Assembly: GCA_900543035.1 (NCBI GenBank)
Contig: UQPV01000004.1
Coordinates: 1-64,000 of the forward strand
Direction: 5' to 3'
Source of the DNA: an uncultured Solobacterium sp.
GTDB taxonomy: Bacteria; Bacillota_I; Bacilli_A; Erysipelotrichales; Erysipelotrichaceae
Length of the DNA stretch: 64,000 bases
The number at the start of each line of letters is the position of its first letter. The first letter of the stretch is position 1. Of this stretch, positions 34,307 to 43,466 are shown one piece after another. The notes under the pieces were generated by a model. It saw only the letters and a list, made by a program, of their open reading frames with translations, did not search any database and was not told the origin of the DNA. The translations under genes were made by a program, and so were the position numbers.

Positions 34307-34438
34307 TGTGAGTACCCATCTGGGGGCCCTTGTTAGCTTAGAACAATTACAGAGTTTTAAATAAGACTAATAAGTCGTACATTTTAACCGTTTATTTCAT
34401 TGATAATACTACCTAGGGTACTTAACTGGATACTCACA
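34307..34438. mobile_element. 132-bp MITE-like non-autonomous element
   Basis: Begins TGTGAGTACCCA and ends TGGATACTCACA: terminal inverted repeats matching at 11 of 12 positions, starting TGTGAG and ending CTCACA. Flanked by perfect 8-base direct repeats AAAGTTTA. No coding capacity. Size, ends and duplication fit a miniature element mobilised in trans by a transposase not in this window (the 17-base ends of the neighbouring insertion sequence are different). Confidence 0.75.
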
Positions 34439-34446
34439 AAAGTTTA
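34439..34446 (+). repeat. right 8-base duplication of MITE-like element
   Basis: AAAGTTTA, identical to 34299-34306. Confidence 0.75.
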
Positions 34447-34457
34447 TAATATTAGTA

Positions 34458-34706
34458 TCGAAGTATTCGCTGGGGATGAAGCAAAAGTTGAGATTGATCC
34501 AGGCAATCATGGAGAAGCCTAGATATATCATCCTGTATGAACCGTTTGACGCGTTGGACAATAAGATGAAGGGCACGGCGAAAGATCTGCTGGAAGAAGC
34601 TGTGCGAGAAGGAGCAACGCTGATCTTTACCAGCCATGACCCTGATGCGAGGGAATTCGCGGATGTTGCTTTGCAGATCGAAAACAGGGGGTTGGTCAAG
34701 AGATGA
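34458..34706 (+). pseudogene. truncated ABC transporter ATPase
   Basis: C-terminal 82 codons of an ABC ATPase starting in the signature region (SKYSLGMKQKLRLIQ) and ending with the H-loop FTSHDPDAREFAD. Walker A and everything before it are missing, and Walker B reads IILYEPFDAL, with Tyr for the catalytic-site Asp. Closest relative in view is the ATPase at 61081 (KYSLGMKQKMRLIQAFMEKP). The MITE lies 12 bases upstream. A strong ribosome site AAGGAGG with GTG at 34738 follows but opens only a seven-codon frame, a relic of the next gene. Confidence 0.8.
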
Positions 34707-34822
34707 GCAAAGCATTTGCAAAGAAGGAGGATGTCCGTGCATAGGACATCAGCAGGCTGACAGCGAATCAGAGTCCCTGTCGGAATAAGTCTGATATCTC
34801 CTTCGATCGATGAAAAGCATGA

Positions 34823-34860
34823 AAAAATTCTGCAAGCGCATGGCCTGCAGAATTTTTTTT
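34823..34860. terminator. bidirectional terminator
   Basis: AAAAATTCTGCA/TGCAGAATTTTT stem with A and T tracts on both sides. Closes the pseudogene relic on the plus strand and the pyrophosphatase gene on the minus strand. The 34707-34822 interval contains only relic sequence. Confidence 0.8.
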
Positions 34861-34871
34861 ACGTTAAGCTT

Positions 34872-36512
34872 TCATCCCGCAGAGTTGATGATGGCGCGGG
34901 ATAGCAGCGGCACGATCTGATTCTTACGGGAGAGGATGTCTTCCTGGAAGCTGTGTGCGCCGTGATGGTTGGGGAATGCTTCGGTCACGATCTCGCTGAG
35001 CGGGCCGGACGCATAGAAGATGGAGCCGTTTTCCAGGATGCTGGTAAAGGCAGCGACGAACAGGTCCAGTTCTTTGTCGATGGCGAAGCTGTTCATCTCT
35101 TGCTGCAGCTCATCTTCGATGCTGTGTACCTCATCGACCGCCGAGATGATGATCTGGGCGATCATGACCTTGTGAGAATCGATCTGGAATGTCTTGACAT
35201 CCTGGGTGATCAGTTCCTGTACGCTCTTCTGCGAGATGTTGGAGCTGACGCGGAACATCTCTGAAGCAAAGGCATCGATGTCCAGGTCGGCGATATGTGC
35301 CAGCGTCTTGGCTAGACCGATGTCTTTGGGCGTCGTGGTCGGGGAGCGGAACTTCAGCGTATCCGAGAGGATCGCGCCCAGCAGCAGGCCCGCCACATTC
35401 TTGGGGATGTCCATCTGGTTTTCCATATAGATGGAGGTGATGATGGATGCCGTGGAACCGATGATCTCATTGCGGAAGGAGATCGGCCGGCTGGTGGCGA
35501 TATCGCAGATGCGGTGATGATCGATGATCTCCAGCAGATCGGCCTTTTCCACGCCTTTGACCGACTGGGCGTACTCATTGTGATCGACCAGGATCACCTG
35601 TTTGTTGCGATAGTCGAGGATATGATAGCGGGAAAGGTATCCGCGCAGATAGTTGTTGTTGTCGATGACCGGGTAGCTGCGGTAACGGCTCTTCAGCATC
35701 TTCTTTCCGACATCTTCGACGAATTCGTCCATATTGAAGCTGACCAGCGTTTTCAGCATGATCAGCCGCACCGGCGGCGCGAAATACAGATAACGGGAAG
35801 TGTTCATCGTGCCGTGTCCGGAGATGATGATCGGGCAGTGATGCGCTTTGGCCAGCTCGATGACTTCCGGCGCGATCTCCTTTGTCCAAACGACGACCAG
35901 GATGCCGGCCCCTTTGCGGATGGCGGCCTTCTGCGCCTCGGTGTCATTGCCCAGCATGACCAGCCGGTCGCGGATGTCATAGTCGTTGAGCCCGGTCTCT
36001 GTCATGGCGATGATGCTGACCTTGCCGTTGAAGTGATATTCTTCATCGCGGTAGGCGAAGAAGCCGCGGATGGTCTTGGCGATGTAATCCAGCGGAGTAT
36101 CCTTGAGCAGCTGGATGGCGGCGGCGGTATCGCCCAATCCGACGCGGGAGAGGTCGCTGCGGGTCACCATGCCCAGCAGCTGTCCCTTCTGGTTGACGAC
36201 GCCGTAAGACTGCTTGTTGTTCTGCTTCATCAGCTGCAGCGTCTCATAGATCGTCGTTTCCGGCGTGATGGTCAGCGGCGGGTCCATGTCGATCTCTTTT
36301 ATCGTGGCCCGGGCATCCTCGAACAGCATCGGTTCTTCAAAGCCGAAGCGCTCCAGCAGCCAGCGCGTCTCCGTATTGATCGGACCGAGCCGGCAAGGGA
36401 CGGCGTTGATGCCCTTGCGGCGCTGCAGCAGTGCATAGGCGATGGCCGACGCGATCGAGTCCGTGTCCGGATGACGGTGCCCGGTGATGTACACAGTTTT
36501 CTGTCGTTCCAT
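34872..36512 (-). CDS. manganese-dependent inorganic pyrophosphatase, CBS-DRTGG type
   Basis: 546 residues, family II (DHH) pyrophosphatase with a regulatory insert. N-terminal GHRHPDTDSIASA supplies metal ligands; then a CBS domain (DPPLTITPETTIYETL), a DRTGG region, second CBS (RSYPVIDNNNYLRGYLSRYH), VDHNEYAQSV and the DHH motif LEIIDHHR, and the C-terminal DHHA2 part with GSTASIITSIY. Cytosolic hydrolysis of PPi, with adenine nucleotides known to regulate CBS-containing members. Start ATG 36512 after GAGGAGGAAAC. Confidence 0.92.
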   Translation of the reverse strand: MERQKTVYITGHRHPDTDSIASAIAYALLQRRKGINAVPCRLGPINTETRWLLERFGFEEPMLFEDARATIKEIDMDPPLTITPETTIYETLQLMKQNNKQSYGVVNQKGQLLGMVTRSDLSRVGLGDTAAAIQLLKDTPLDYIAKTIRGFFAYRDEEYHFNGKVSIIAMTETGLNDYDIRDRLVMLGNDTEAQKAAIRKGAGILVVVWTKEIAPEVIELAKAHHCPIIISGHGTMNTSRYLYFAPPVRLIMLKTLVSFNMDEFVEDVGKKMLKSRYRSYPVIDNNNYLRGYLSRYHILDYRNKQVILVDHNEYAQSVKGVEKADLLEIIDHHRICDIATSRPISFRNEIIGSTASIITSIYMENQMDIPKNVAGLLLGAILSDTLKFRSPTTTPKDIGLAKTLAHIADLDIDAFASEMFRVSSNISQKSVQELITQDVKTFQIDSHKVMIAQIIISAVDEVHSIEDELQQEMNSFAIDKELDLFVAAFTSILENGSIFYASGPLSEIVTEAFPNHHGAHSFQEDILSRKNQIVPLLSRAIINSAG

Positions 36513-36526
36513 GTTTCCTCCTCGAT

Positions 36527-36540
36527 GCCATGATCATGGC
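36527..36540. promoter_or_regulatory. perfect palindrome in the pyrophosphatase 5' leader
   Basis: GCCATGATCATGGC, 14 bases, about 12 bases after the predicted start and right before the ribosome site on the minus strand. Could be an operator or a small hairpin that affects translation. Confidence 0.4.
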
Positions 36541-36558
36541 ACCCCTTACATTGATTTC

Positions 36559-36587
36559 ATTTTAACCCGTTTCCTGCCGCATTTCAA
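36559..36587 (-). promoter_or_regulatory. promoter of the pyrophosphatase gene
   Basis: On the minus strand TTGAAA, 17-base spacer, TAAAAT; about 47 bases before the start codon. Confidence 0.7.
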
Positions 36588-36663
36588 GGAATTCATCCTG
36601 GCGGCATAACCCGTGCGTGAACAGCCATACTAAACGATGAATGAACATGGTGGAGGGATCCAG

Positions 36664-37839
36664 GTGAAGCGGATACTGATCGTGGCGAATGTGAGCAGCT
36701 TTCTCTATAAGTTCGAACGAGGCGATGTGCGCATCCTGCAGTCGCTTGGGTATGAGGTGCACTGTGCGGCCAATATGCATGAGCAGCATCATGAGGGAGA
36801 GACACAGGTGATGGAACAGATGGGGGTCATCATGCATCACATCAGCGTCGCCCGCTCTCCCTATCTGTATCATGACAACCGCACGGCGCTTGCTCAGCTG
36901 CTCCTGCTCATCGAGAAGCTGGATATCCGGGTGCTGCACTGTCACACGCCGGTGGGCGGCGTGCTGGGCAGGCTGGCTGGCAGACTGTCGAAACGTCCGC
37001 TCTATGTGCTGTATACCGCCCATGGCTTTCATTTTTACAAGGGCGCGCCGCTGCTCAATAACACGTTGTATTATCTGGCTGAGCGTGCGCTGGCGGCTCA
37101 TACCGATGTGCTCATCACCATCAATGAGGAGGATCACGCCCGAGCCAGGCGGTTGAAGCTGAAGCCCGGGGGAAGCGTGTGGCTGATCCCCGGCGTCGGG
37201 CTGGATATGGCGCATTTCACGGTGATGGGCCCGCATGAGCGTCTTCGCTGCCGCAGGGCGCTGCAGGTGGATGCGCATTGCTTTCTGGCTGTCTCGGCGG
37301 GCGAGCTCAACGGCAATAAGAATCATGAGGCGGTCCTGCACATGTTTGCGCAGCTGAAGGCGCAGGGATGGGACATGCGGGATGTGTGTTATCTCATCTG
37401 CGGGGAAGGGCCATTCGCCCGCCGCCTTCAGGACATGATCCAGGCATGCGGGCTGCAGGACAATGTGCGCCTGCTGGGGCATGTCAGCGATATCCGCTCC
37501 ATCGTCGGCTGTGCCGATGTCTTTTTGTTCCCTTCCCGGCGGGAGGGATTGGGCATGGCGGCGCTGGAGGCGCTGTCCATGGGCATTCCGGTGATCGCGG
37601 CGGATAACCGCGGCACCCGGGAATACATGAGCAATGCCTTCAATGGCTGGCTGTGCGCCCCGCAGAAGCTGAGCGAGCAGATGGGAGAGGCGCTGAAGAA
37701 GCTGCGTGCCATGCCGGCGGCTGAGCGCGGCCAGCTGCGCAAGCGCTGTGTGATCTCCGTATGGCAGTATGAAAAGCGGCATACGCATCGGATCATGCAG
37801 GAAATCTATGAGAGGATGGATCGAGACGTATGGAAGTGA
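36664..37839 (+). CDS. GT4-family glycosyltransferase
   Basis: 391 residues. GT-B fold: N-terminal half with HCHTPVGGVLGRLAGR and YTAHGFHFYKGAP, C-terminal nucleotide-sugar site with FPSRREGLGMAALEALSMGIPVIA (EX7E motif). Resembles enzymes that act early in capsule or teichoic acid linkage synthesis. GTG 36664 is preferred over ATG 36637 because GGAGGG lies six bases upstream. First gene of the polymer locus; its stop overlaps the start of the next gene by 10 bases. Confidence 0.87.
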   Translation: MKRILIVANVSSFLYKFERGDVRILQSLGYEVHCAANMHEQHHEGETQVMEQMGVIMHHISVARSPYLYHDNRTALAQLLLLIEKLDIRVLHCHTPVGGVLGRLAGRLSKRPLYVLYTAHGFHFYKGAPLLNNTLYYLAERALAAHTDVLITINEEDHARARRLKLKPGGSVWLIPGVGLDMAHFTVMGPHERLRCRRALQVDAHCFLAVSAGELNGNKNHEAVLHMFAQLKAQGWDMRDVCYLICGEGPFARRLQDMIQACGLQDNVRLLGHVSDIRSIVGCADVFLFPSRREGLGMAALEALSMGIPVIAADNRGTREYMSNAFNGWLCAPQKLSEQMGEALKKLRAMPAAERGQLRKRCVISVWQYEKRHTHRIMQEIYERMDRDVWK

Positions 37840-39911
37840 AAATCAGTGTGATCATGGGGGTCTATCAGCCCCGCAGCCGTCAGATCCTGTTTCAGGCGGT
37901 GCTGTCCATCTGTTCCCAGACATTTTCGGACTGGGAGCTGATCATGGTGGATGATGGGACGCATGGCGAGGGAAGGGACTGGATCGATCAAGCGTCGCTG
38001 CTGGATGCGCGCATCCGGCTCATCCGTCTGCCGCGGCACAAGGGGCTGAGCACGGCGCTCAATGCGGCCATCGCAGCCAGTCGCGGAAGCTATATCGCGC
38101 GCATGGATGCCGATGATCTCTCAGCCCCGCATCGTCTGCAGCGACTGTATGACTTTCTGCAGGCTCATGCGCAGTATGCTTGGGCAGGCTGCTGCTGCAG
38201 GCTTGTGGATGAGGATGGGGCATGGGGGCATGTGCGGGTGCCCCGGGAGCCTTGCGCGCGGGATTTCCTGCCGCATTCTCCATATATCCACCCCTCGGTG
38301 ATGTTTCGCGCGCATGCGCTGGCAGATGGCTATTGTGAAGTGCGCAGCATCGGCCGCAGCGAAGACTATGAGCTGTTCATGCGCCTGCATGCGGCAGGGC
38401 TGCAGGGGGCCAATGTGCAGGAATATCTTTATCTGTACCGGGAAGACCGGAACAGTTATCACCGGCGGTCTTTCCCGCATGCGCTTCGAGAGGCGCGCAC
38501 ACGCGGCAAAGGGTTTGCCGCGCTCGGATTGCCCTCGCTGTCTGCGCTGCCCTATGTCGTCAAGCCGCTGTTCGTCGCCATGACGCCGCCGCGGCTGCAC
38601 TGGCGCATCAAGCAGAGACGCTATGCGGATGACATCATGCGCTTTCGCCGCGTGATGGCCAGGATGGCGCTGATGGCGGTGCGCACGGATTCGATGAAAC
38701 GGCTCGATCAGTATGCCTATGCGGTATTCGGGCCGGTGTTGTGCGGGTTTGTCATCTGGGTGCTGAAAGAAGCGCAGCGCCGCGGCATCCGCACGCTGTA
38801 TTTTCTCTCGCGCGATGGCTGGATGATGGCAGAGGCGGCAAAGCGGCTGTGCGGCGCGCTGGGCGTGCGGATGGAGATCCGCTATCTGTATTGTTCCCGG
38901 CTCTCGCTTCATCGGTCATATGCGCATATCGATATGGAAAAAGCGCTGCGGCTGCTGCTGCGCCCATCGCTGCAGATGACGCCGCGCTCGCTGATCGCGC
39001 GGACGATGCTTCCTGCTCAGCAGCAGGAAGCGTGCCTGCGCCAGCTGGCGCTGCCTTACGGGCCGGATGCGCCGTTGACACCTGATCAGGGGGATGAGCT
39101 GCGCAAGCGCCTGTGCTCAGATCCGGCGTTTGTCCGCTGGATGAGCGCGGAGGCGAAAGCAGCATATGACGCCCTGCAGGGCTATCTGAAGCAGGAAGGG
39201 CTGGAAGAAGGCGCTTATGCCATCGTAGACAGCGGCTGGATCGGATCGCTGCAGATGACGCTGTCCGCCATGTGCGAAGCGATGGGGCTGCCTCAGCCGC
39301 AAGGGTTTTATTTCGGCCTGTCCCGGCTGCAGCCTGGCGCAGACCCTGCCGCATATCATGCGTATTTCTTTTCCCCTTCTTCTGATCTGCGCCGACGCGC
39401 GTTCTTCGTGCCTGCGCTGTTTGAAGCCGTCTATGGCGCACCGCATGGCATGTGCGCCGGCTATCGTCAAGAGGCGGGCAGATGGGTGCCGGTCTGCCTG
39501 AAGCAGGATGAGCGGGCCAGACGGTGGGCAAAGGCGCTGGGCGCGCAGATCAGCGCTTATGCGGATCAGCTTTCCACGCGCGATCTGCGCACGATCAGCG
39601 ATGAACGAAATGCCGCGCTGGCTCACCGCCTGCTGTATCTGCTCATGGTCAGGCCGACGGCGCGGGAAGCCGCGTGGCTGGGCGCTCTTCGCTTCGGGGA
39701 TGACCCGCTGCATCAGGATGGAGAGCTGGCGCCAGAACAGCCGGATGATGCGCTGCGGGCGTATGCGCTGTCTGGCCGGCTCAAGCAGAAGGTGACGCAT
39801 CAGCCGCTTGCCATGAGCGCATGGCCTGCAGGCAGCGTGCGCCGATGTCATCCCAACAGACGCCTGCGCGGCCAGCATTTGTGGCAGTGGCTGCGGGAGG
39901 CAAAGGGATGA
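37830..39911 (+). CDS. GT2 glycosyltransferase fused to an uncharacterised SRDG domain
   Basis: 693 residues. Residues 1-230 are a GT-A family 2 transferase (ISVIMGVYQPRS, IARMDADDLSAPHRL with the DxD motif, RSEDYELFMRL). From about residue 290 a second domain has LYFLSRDGW (near 324), YLYCSRLSLHRSY, and AIVDSGWIGS (near 466). The same domain forms the C-terminal part of the HAD proteins at 41540 and 43467. Its function is unknown. Overlaps both neighbours (10 and 4 bases), so the genes are tightly coupled. Confidence 0.83.
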   Translation: MEVKISVIMGVYQPRSRQILFQAVLSICSQTFSDWELIMVDDGTHGEGRDWIDQASLLDARIRLIRLPRHKGLSTALNAAIAASRGSYIARMDADDLSAPHRLQRLYDFLQAHAQYAWAGCCCRLVDEDGAWGHVRVPREPCARDFLPHSPYIHPSVMFRAHALADGYCEVRSIGRSEDYELFMRLHAAGLQGANVQEYLYLYREDRNSYHRRSFPHALREARTRGKGFAALGLPSLSALPYVVKPLFVAMTPPRLHWRIKQRRYADDIMRFRRVMARMALMAVRTDSMKRLDQYAYAVFGPVLCGFVIWVLKEAQRRGIRTLYFLSRDGWMMAEAAKRLCGALGVRMEIRYLYCSRLSLHRSYAHIDMEKALRLLLRPSLQMTPRSLIARTMLPAQQQEACLRQLALPYGPDAPLTPDQGDELRKRLCSDPAFVRWMSAEAKAAYDALQGYLKQEGLEEGAYAIVDSGWIGSLQMTLSAMCEAMGLPQPQGFYFGLSRLQPGADPAAYHAYFFSPSSDLRRRAFFVPALFEAVYGAPHGMCAGYRQEAGRWVPVCLKQDERARRWAKALGAQISAYADQLSTRDLRTISDERNAALAHRLLYLLMVRPTAREAAWLGALRFGDDPLHQDGELAPEQPDDALRAYALSGRLKQKVTHQPLAMSAWPAGSVRRCHPNRRLRGQHLWQWLREAKG

Positions 39912-40663
39912 AGCAGCATGCGTTCATCGTCCGTGAGCTGACGATGCGTGAGCTGCGGCGCAAATATGCGCGCAGCGCGCTGGGCATCCTGTGGAGCGTG
40001 CTCAACCCGCTGTTGTCCATGGCCGTGCTCTCGCTCATCTTTTCAGGCATGTTCCGCCGTTCCATCGAAAATTATCCGATCTATTACCTGTGCGGCTATC
40101 TGATCTGGCAGATGTTCACGGCGGCGACGATGGCGTCCATCAGCGTCTTTGCGGATAACCGGGCGCTGCTGCTGAAGGCGCAGCTGTCCCCGGAGCTCTT
40201 TTTGATCGCCCGGGTGATGACCGCCTTCGTCAATCTGTTGTTTTCCCTGATCGCCTTTGCGGCGGTGCTCATCGTCTTTGCCATCCCGTTTCATGCGGGG
40301 ATGCTGCTGATCCCGCTGATCTTCGTGCTGCTGCTGGGGTTTGCGCTGGGCATATCGTATCTGCTGGCCTGCGCCTATGTCAGCTTCGGGGATGTGCGCC
40401 ACCTGTATACGGTCGTGCTGACGCTGTGGATGTATTGCTCGGCGATCTTTTATCCGATCACGCAGCTGCAGGGCATCGCCCGCACGCTGGTCGCGTTCAA
40501 TCCGCTGTACAGCTATATCGAGGCGTTCCGCATCATCGTGCTGGAACAGGCGCTGCCGCCTTCGCCGCTGTTGGCGCGGATGCTGTTTTGGTGTCTGCTG
40601 TCGCTGGGGGCGGGGCGGATCTGTTATGCGCGGCTGCACGGCTCGCTGATGCAGCGACTGTAA
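39908..40663 (+). CDS. polysaccharide/teichoic acid ABC exporter permease (TagG/Wzm type)
   Basis: 251 residues, six membrane helices, ABC-2 family. RELTMRELRRKYARSALGILWSVLNPLLSM is the typical start of TagG/KpsM/RfbD permeases, and AIFYPITQLQGIARTLVAFNPLY the typical C-terminal motif. Exports the undecaprenyl-linked polymer with the ATPase encoded next. ATG 39908 overlaps the previous stop by 4 bases. Confidence 0.9.
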   Translation: MKQHAFIVRELTMRELRRKYARSALGILWSVLNPLLSMAVLSLIFSGMFRRSIENYPIYYLCGYLIWQMFTAATMASISVFADNRALLLKAQLSPELFLIARVMTAFVNLLFSLIAFAAVLIVFAIPFHAGMLLIPLIFVLLLGFALGISYLLACAYVSFGDVRHLYTVVLTLWMYCSAIFYPITQLQGIARTLVAFNPLYSYIEAFRIIVLEQALPPSPLLARMLFWCLLSLGAGRICYARLHGSLMQRL

Positions 40664-40676
40664 AGGAGGGATCGGG

Positions 40677-41531
40677 ATGATCATCGACGCAGAGACGCTG
40701 CTGTGGCTTGCGTTCAGCGCGCTGGTGCTGGCGCTGTGGGCGCTGTATGCCGTTCGGACAGCGCCGCCGGCTGAGGAGAGCGCGGTCCCTTCAGATCCGG
40801 ATGTGGTGATCGAAGCGGATCATGTCACGATGCGCTTCTTGTTGGAGAGAGATGCGCCGCTCAGCCTGAAGGAGCGCGTGGTGCGTACGCTGAGGCATGA
40901 GCGCAGGCAGGAATGGTTCACGGCGCTGTGCGCGGTGAGCTTTACGGTGCGCCGAGGCGAGGTCGTTGGCATCGTGGGTACCAACGGCTCAGGCAAGAGC
41001 ACGCTGCTGCGCATCATCTGCGGGACATATGCGCCCAGCGAAGGAACGGTGCGCGCGGATCGAAGGCAGATCACGCTGCTGGCGCTGGGCGCAGGCTTTG
41101 ACCATGAGCTCAGCGGCCGGGAGAATGTGTATCTCAGCGGCGCGCTGTGCGGGTACAGCCGCGCCTTTCTCGACGCGCATTATGAAGAGATCGTCGCGTT
41201 TGCCGGACTGGAAGGGTTCATGGAAGAAAAGGTGCGTCATTATTCCTCCGGCATGGTATCGCGCCTGGCTTTTGCCATCGCGTCTGCCGGCCAGGTGTCC
41301 GGGGTGCTCATCCTGGATGAGGTGCTCAGCGTAGGAGACCGCTTTTTCCGCGAAAAGAGCGAAAAGCGCATCCGCGAGCTGATCAGCGGCGGGACAGCGG
41401 TGCTCATCGTCTCACATTCCACGACGGTGCTGCGGCGCATCTGCAGCAGGGTGATCTGGATCGAGAAGGGCGAGCTGCGCATGGACGGCGCGCCGGATGC
41501 GGTCTGTCTGGCTTATGAGAAGAGAAAGTGA
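40677..41531 (+). CDS. polysaccharide/teichoic acid ABC exporter ATPase (TagH/Wzt type) with N-terminal membrane helix
   Basis: 284 residues. Walker A VGIVGTNGSGKSTLLR, signature region YSSGMVSRLAFAI, Walker B GVLILDEVLSVGD. MRFLLERDAPLSLKERVVR near the start is typical of the TagH/RfbE clade. Unusually, residues 8-27 (TLLWLAFSALVLALWALYAV) form a membrane helix before the ATPase; most TagH/Wzt proteins begin directly with the cytosolic domain. No C-terminal glycan-binding extension. RBS AAAGGAGGGATCGGG. Confidence 0.88.
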   Translation: MIIDAETLLWLAFSALVLALWALYAVRTAPPAEESAVPSDPDVVIEADHVTMRFLLERDAPLSLKERVVRTLRHERRQEWFTALCAVSFTVRRGEVVGIVGTNGSGKSTLLRIICGTYAPSEGTVRADRRQITLLALGAGFDHELSGRENVYLSGALCGYSRAFLDAHYEEIVAFAGLEGFMEEKVRHYSSGMVSRLAFAIASAGQVSGVLILDEVLSVGDRFFREKSEKRIRELISGGTAVLIVSHSTTVLRRICSRVIWIEKGELRMDGAPDAVCLAYEKRK

Positions 41532-41539
41532 GGGATATC

Positions 41540-43453
41540 ATGAAAGAGCGTCTGTTTGACTGGGTGATCGGAGAGGAGCGGACACGGTATGCCGATGACC
41601 GGCTGCGGATGAGCAGGGAGAAGGCGGCCATGCATGCGCTGCGCCGCCGTCTGCATCCGAAGGAGACAGCCTGTGTCGGCAGCGAGTCCGCGCAGCATGC
41701 GCTGCCCTCGCCTGGCCGCCTGGCCCGATGGCTGTCCCGGTTCGATGTGGTCTGTTTCGATGTGTTTGACACGCTGCTGGTGCGCAGCGTGGACGAACCT
41801 GCGGCGCTGTTCTACCTGCTTGCGGATCAGCTGAATGTGCCGGATCTGCGGCGTCTGCGCATCGAGGCGGAGCACCGGCTCAGAAGGCGGCATGGCGAAG
41901 TGACGCTGGCGCAGATCTGGGCAGAGCTGCAGGATGCCTGCGGCGTCGACGCAGAGGAAGGCATGGCAGCGGAATGGGCGCTGGAACAGCAGGTGTGCGC
42001 CGGCAGAGCGTATATGCAGGCGCTCGTCTGGCATCTCTCGCGCAGCGATACGCGCATGATCGCCGTCTCAGACATGTATCTTTCCAGCGCGCAGATCATG
42101 ACGCTGCTCAAGATGAACGGCTTTGCGGCGCTGCAGGAATGCCATGTCTCCGCAGAGCGGGGGATGTCCAAGGCGAAAGGGGATATCTACCCCTGGCTGC
42201 GTGCGCGTTATGGGCGCGGATGCTCGCTGGTGATGGTCGGCGACGATCCTATCGCTGATCATGATCATGCGCTGCGCGCCGGCCTTGCGGCGGTGCAGCT
42301 GCCCAATGTCAACCGCTGCGGCGCGCCTTTCCGCGCGCGGCAGATGTCGCCGGTGTGCGGCGCGTTTTACCGGGGCATCGTCAACGCCGCCTTGCATGAC
42401 GGCATCCGGCAGTTGCCCGAAGCCTATGAGCTGGGCTTCGTGTATGGTTCTCTGCTGGCGCTGGGCTATTGCCAGCACATCCACCGCTATGTGCATGCGC
42501 ATGGCATTGAGCGCGTGTTGTTCTTATCGCGGGATGGGGATATCCTGCATCAGGTGTATGGCATGCTCTATCCGCAGGAGCGTGCGCGCTGTTCGTATGT
42601 GTATTGGTCGCGGCTTGCGGCGGCCAAGCTCATGGCAGGGCGGTGGAAGCATGATTATTTCCGCCGCTTCCTGTATCACAAGGCCGACGGCACGCTGCCG
42701 CTATGCGATGTCTTTGCGTCCATGGAGCTGGAGGACATGACGGCGGCTTGCGCGCGTTCGCTGGGCGTCATGCCGGATGCTTTGCTGGATCGGCAGCTGG
42801 CGCAGCAGGCGGAAGCGTATCTGCGCGGGCATATGGATGAGGTGCTGCATCATTATGCGCAGCAGGATGAGGCGGCGCGCAAGTATTACCGCAGGATCCT
42901 GGATGGTGCGCGCCTTGCGGCAGCCGTCGATGTAGGCTGGGCCGGCAGCGGCGCGCTGGCATTGCGCGCGCTGATGCGCAAGTGGGAGATCCCCTGTGAG
43001 ATCCGCGGCCTGCTGGCAGGGACCAATACGGTGCATAACGCGGATGCGGATGCGGTGGAGGGACAGCTCTTTACGGGCACGCTGGACAGCTATGTGTTCT
43101 CCGCGGCGCACAACCGTGAGCTGTGGCGCGGCCATGATCTGCGCAGGATGCACAATGTGATCGTGGAGGTGCTGCTCAGCTCGCCAGATCCGGGCTTTCG
43201 CGGCTTTATGCTGGATGCGGCGGACGAACCGCAGCCGCAGTTCAAGCCGCAGACAGGCGATCCGCGCGCACGGGCGCTCATCCAGCGCGGGATCCTCGAT
43301 TTTGCCGCACTGTATGTAAAGCGTGTGCCTCAGGGCGCACAGCGGGCCATTTCCGGGGCGGACGCGTATGCGCCGGTATCCTTGCTCAAACGCGCGCGGA
43401 ATCGGCCGGTGATGGAACGAGCGCTGCGGCTGATGGATGAGCTGCAGCTGTAA
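41540..43453 (+). CDS. HAD-domain protein with C-terminal SRDG domain
   Basis: 637 residues, COG5610-like. HAD motif I is VCFDVFDTLL (Asp at about residue 74; the +2 acid of phosphatases is Phe), motif II VSDMYLSS, motif III SKAKGDIY, motif IV MVGDDPIADHD. The C-terminal domain has VLFLSRDGD (near 327), YVYWSRLAAAK and AAVDVGWAGS (near 463), shared with the proteins at 37830 and 43467. Role unknown; the context points to synthesis or decoration of a phosphate-containing surface polymer. ATG 41540 after GAGGG. Confidence 0.8.
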   Translation: MKERLFDWVIGEERTRYADDRLRMSREKAAMHALRRRLHPKETACVGSESAQHALPSPGRLARWLSRFDVVCFDVFDTLLVRSVDEPAALFYLLADQLNVPDLRRLRIEAEHRLRRRHGEVTLAQIWAELQDACGVDAEEGMAAEWALEQQVCAGRAYMQALVWHLSRSDTRMIAVSDMYLSSAQIMTLLKMNGFAALQECHVSAERGMSKAKGDIYPWLRARYGRGCSLVMVGDDPIADHDHALRAGLAAVQLPNVNRCGAPFRARQMSPVCGAFYRGIVNAALHDGIRQLPEAYELGFVYGSLLALGYCQHIHRYVHAHGIERVLFLSRDGDILHQVYGMLYPQERARCSYVYWSRLAAAKLMAGRWKHDYFRRFLYHKADGTLPLCDVFASMELEDMTAACARSLGVMPDALLDRQLAQQAEAYLRGHMDEVLHHYAQQDEAARKYYRRILDGARLAAAVDVGWAGSGALALRALMRKWEIPCEIRGLLAGTNTVHNADADAVEGQLFTGTLDSYVFSAAHNRELWRGHDLRRMHNVIVEVLLSSPDPGFRGFMLDAADEPQPQFKPQTGDPRARALIQRGILDFAALYVKRVPQGAQRAISGADAYAPVSLLKRARNRPVMERALRLMDELQL

Positions 43454-43466
43454 GGAGGTAATGAGC

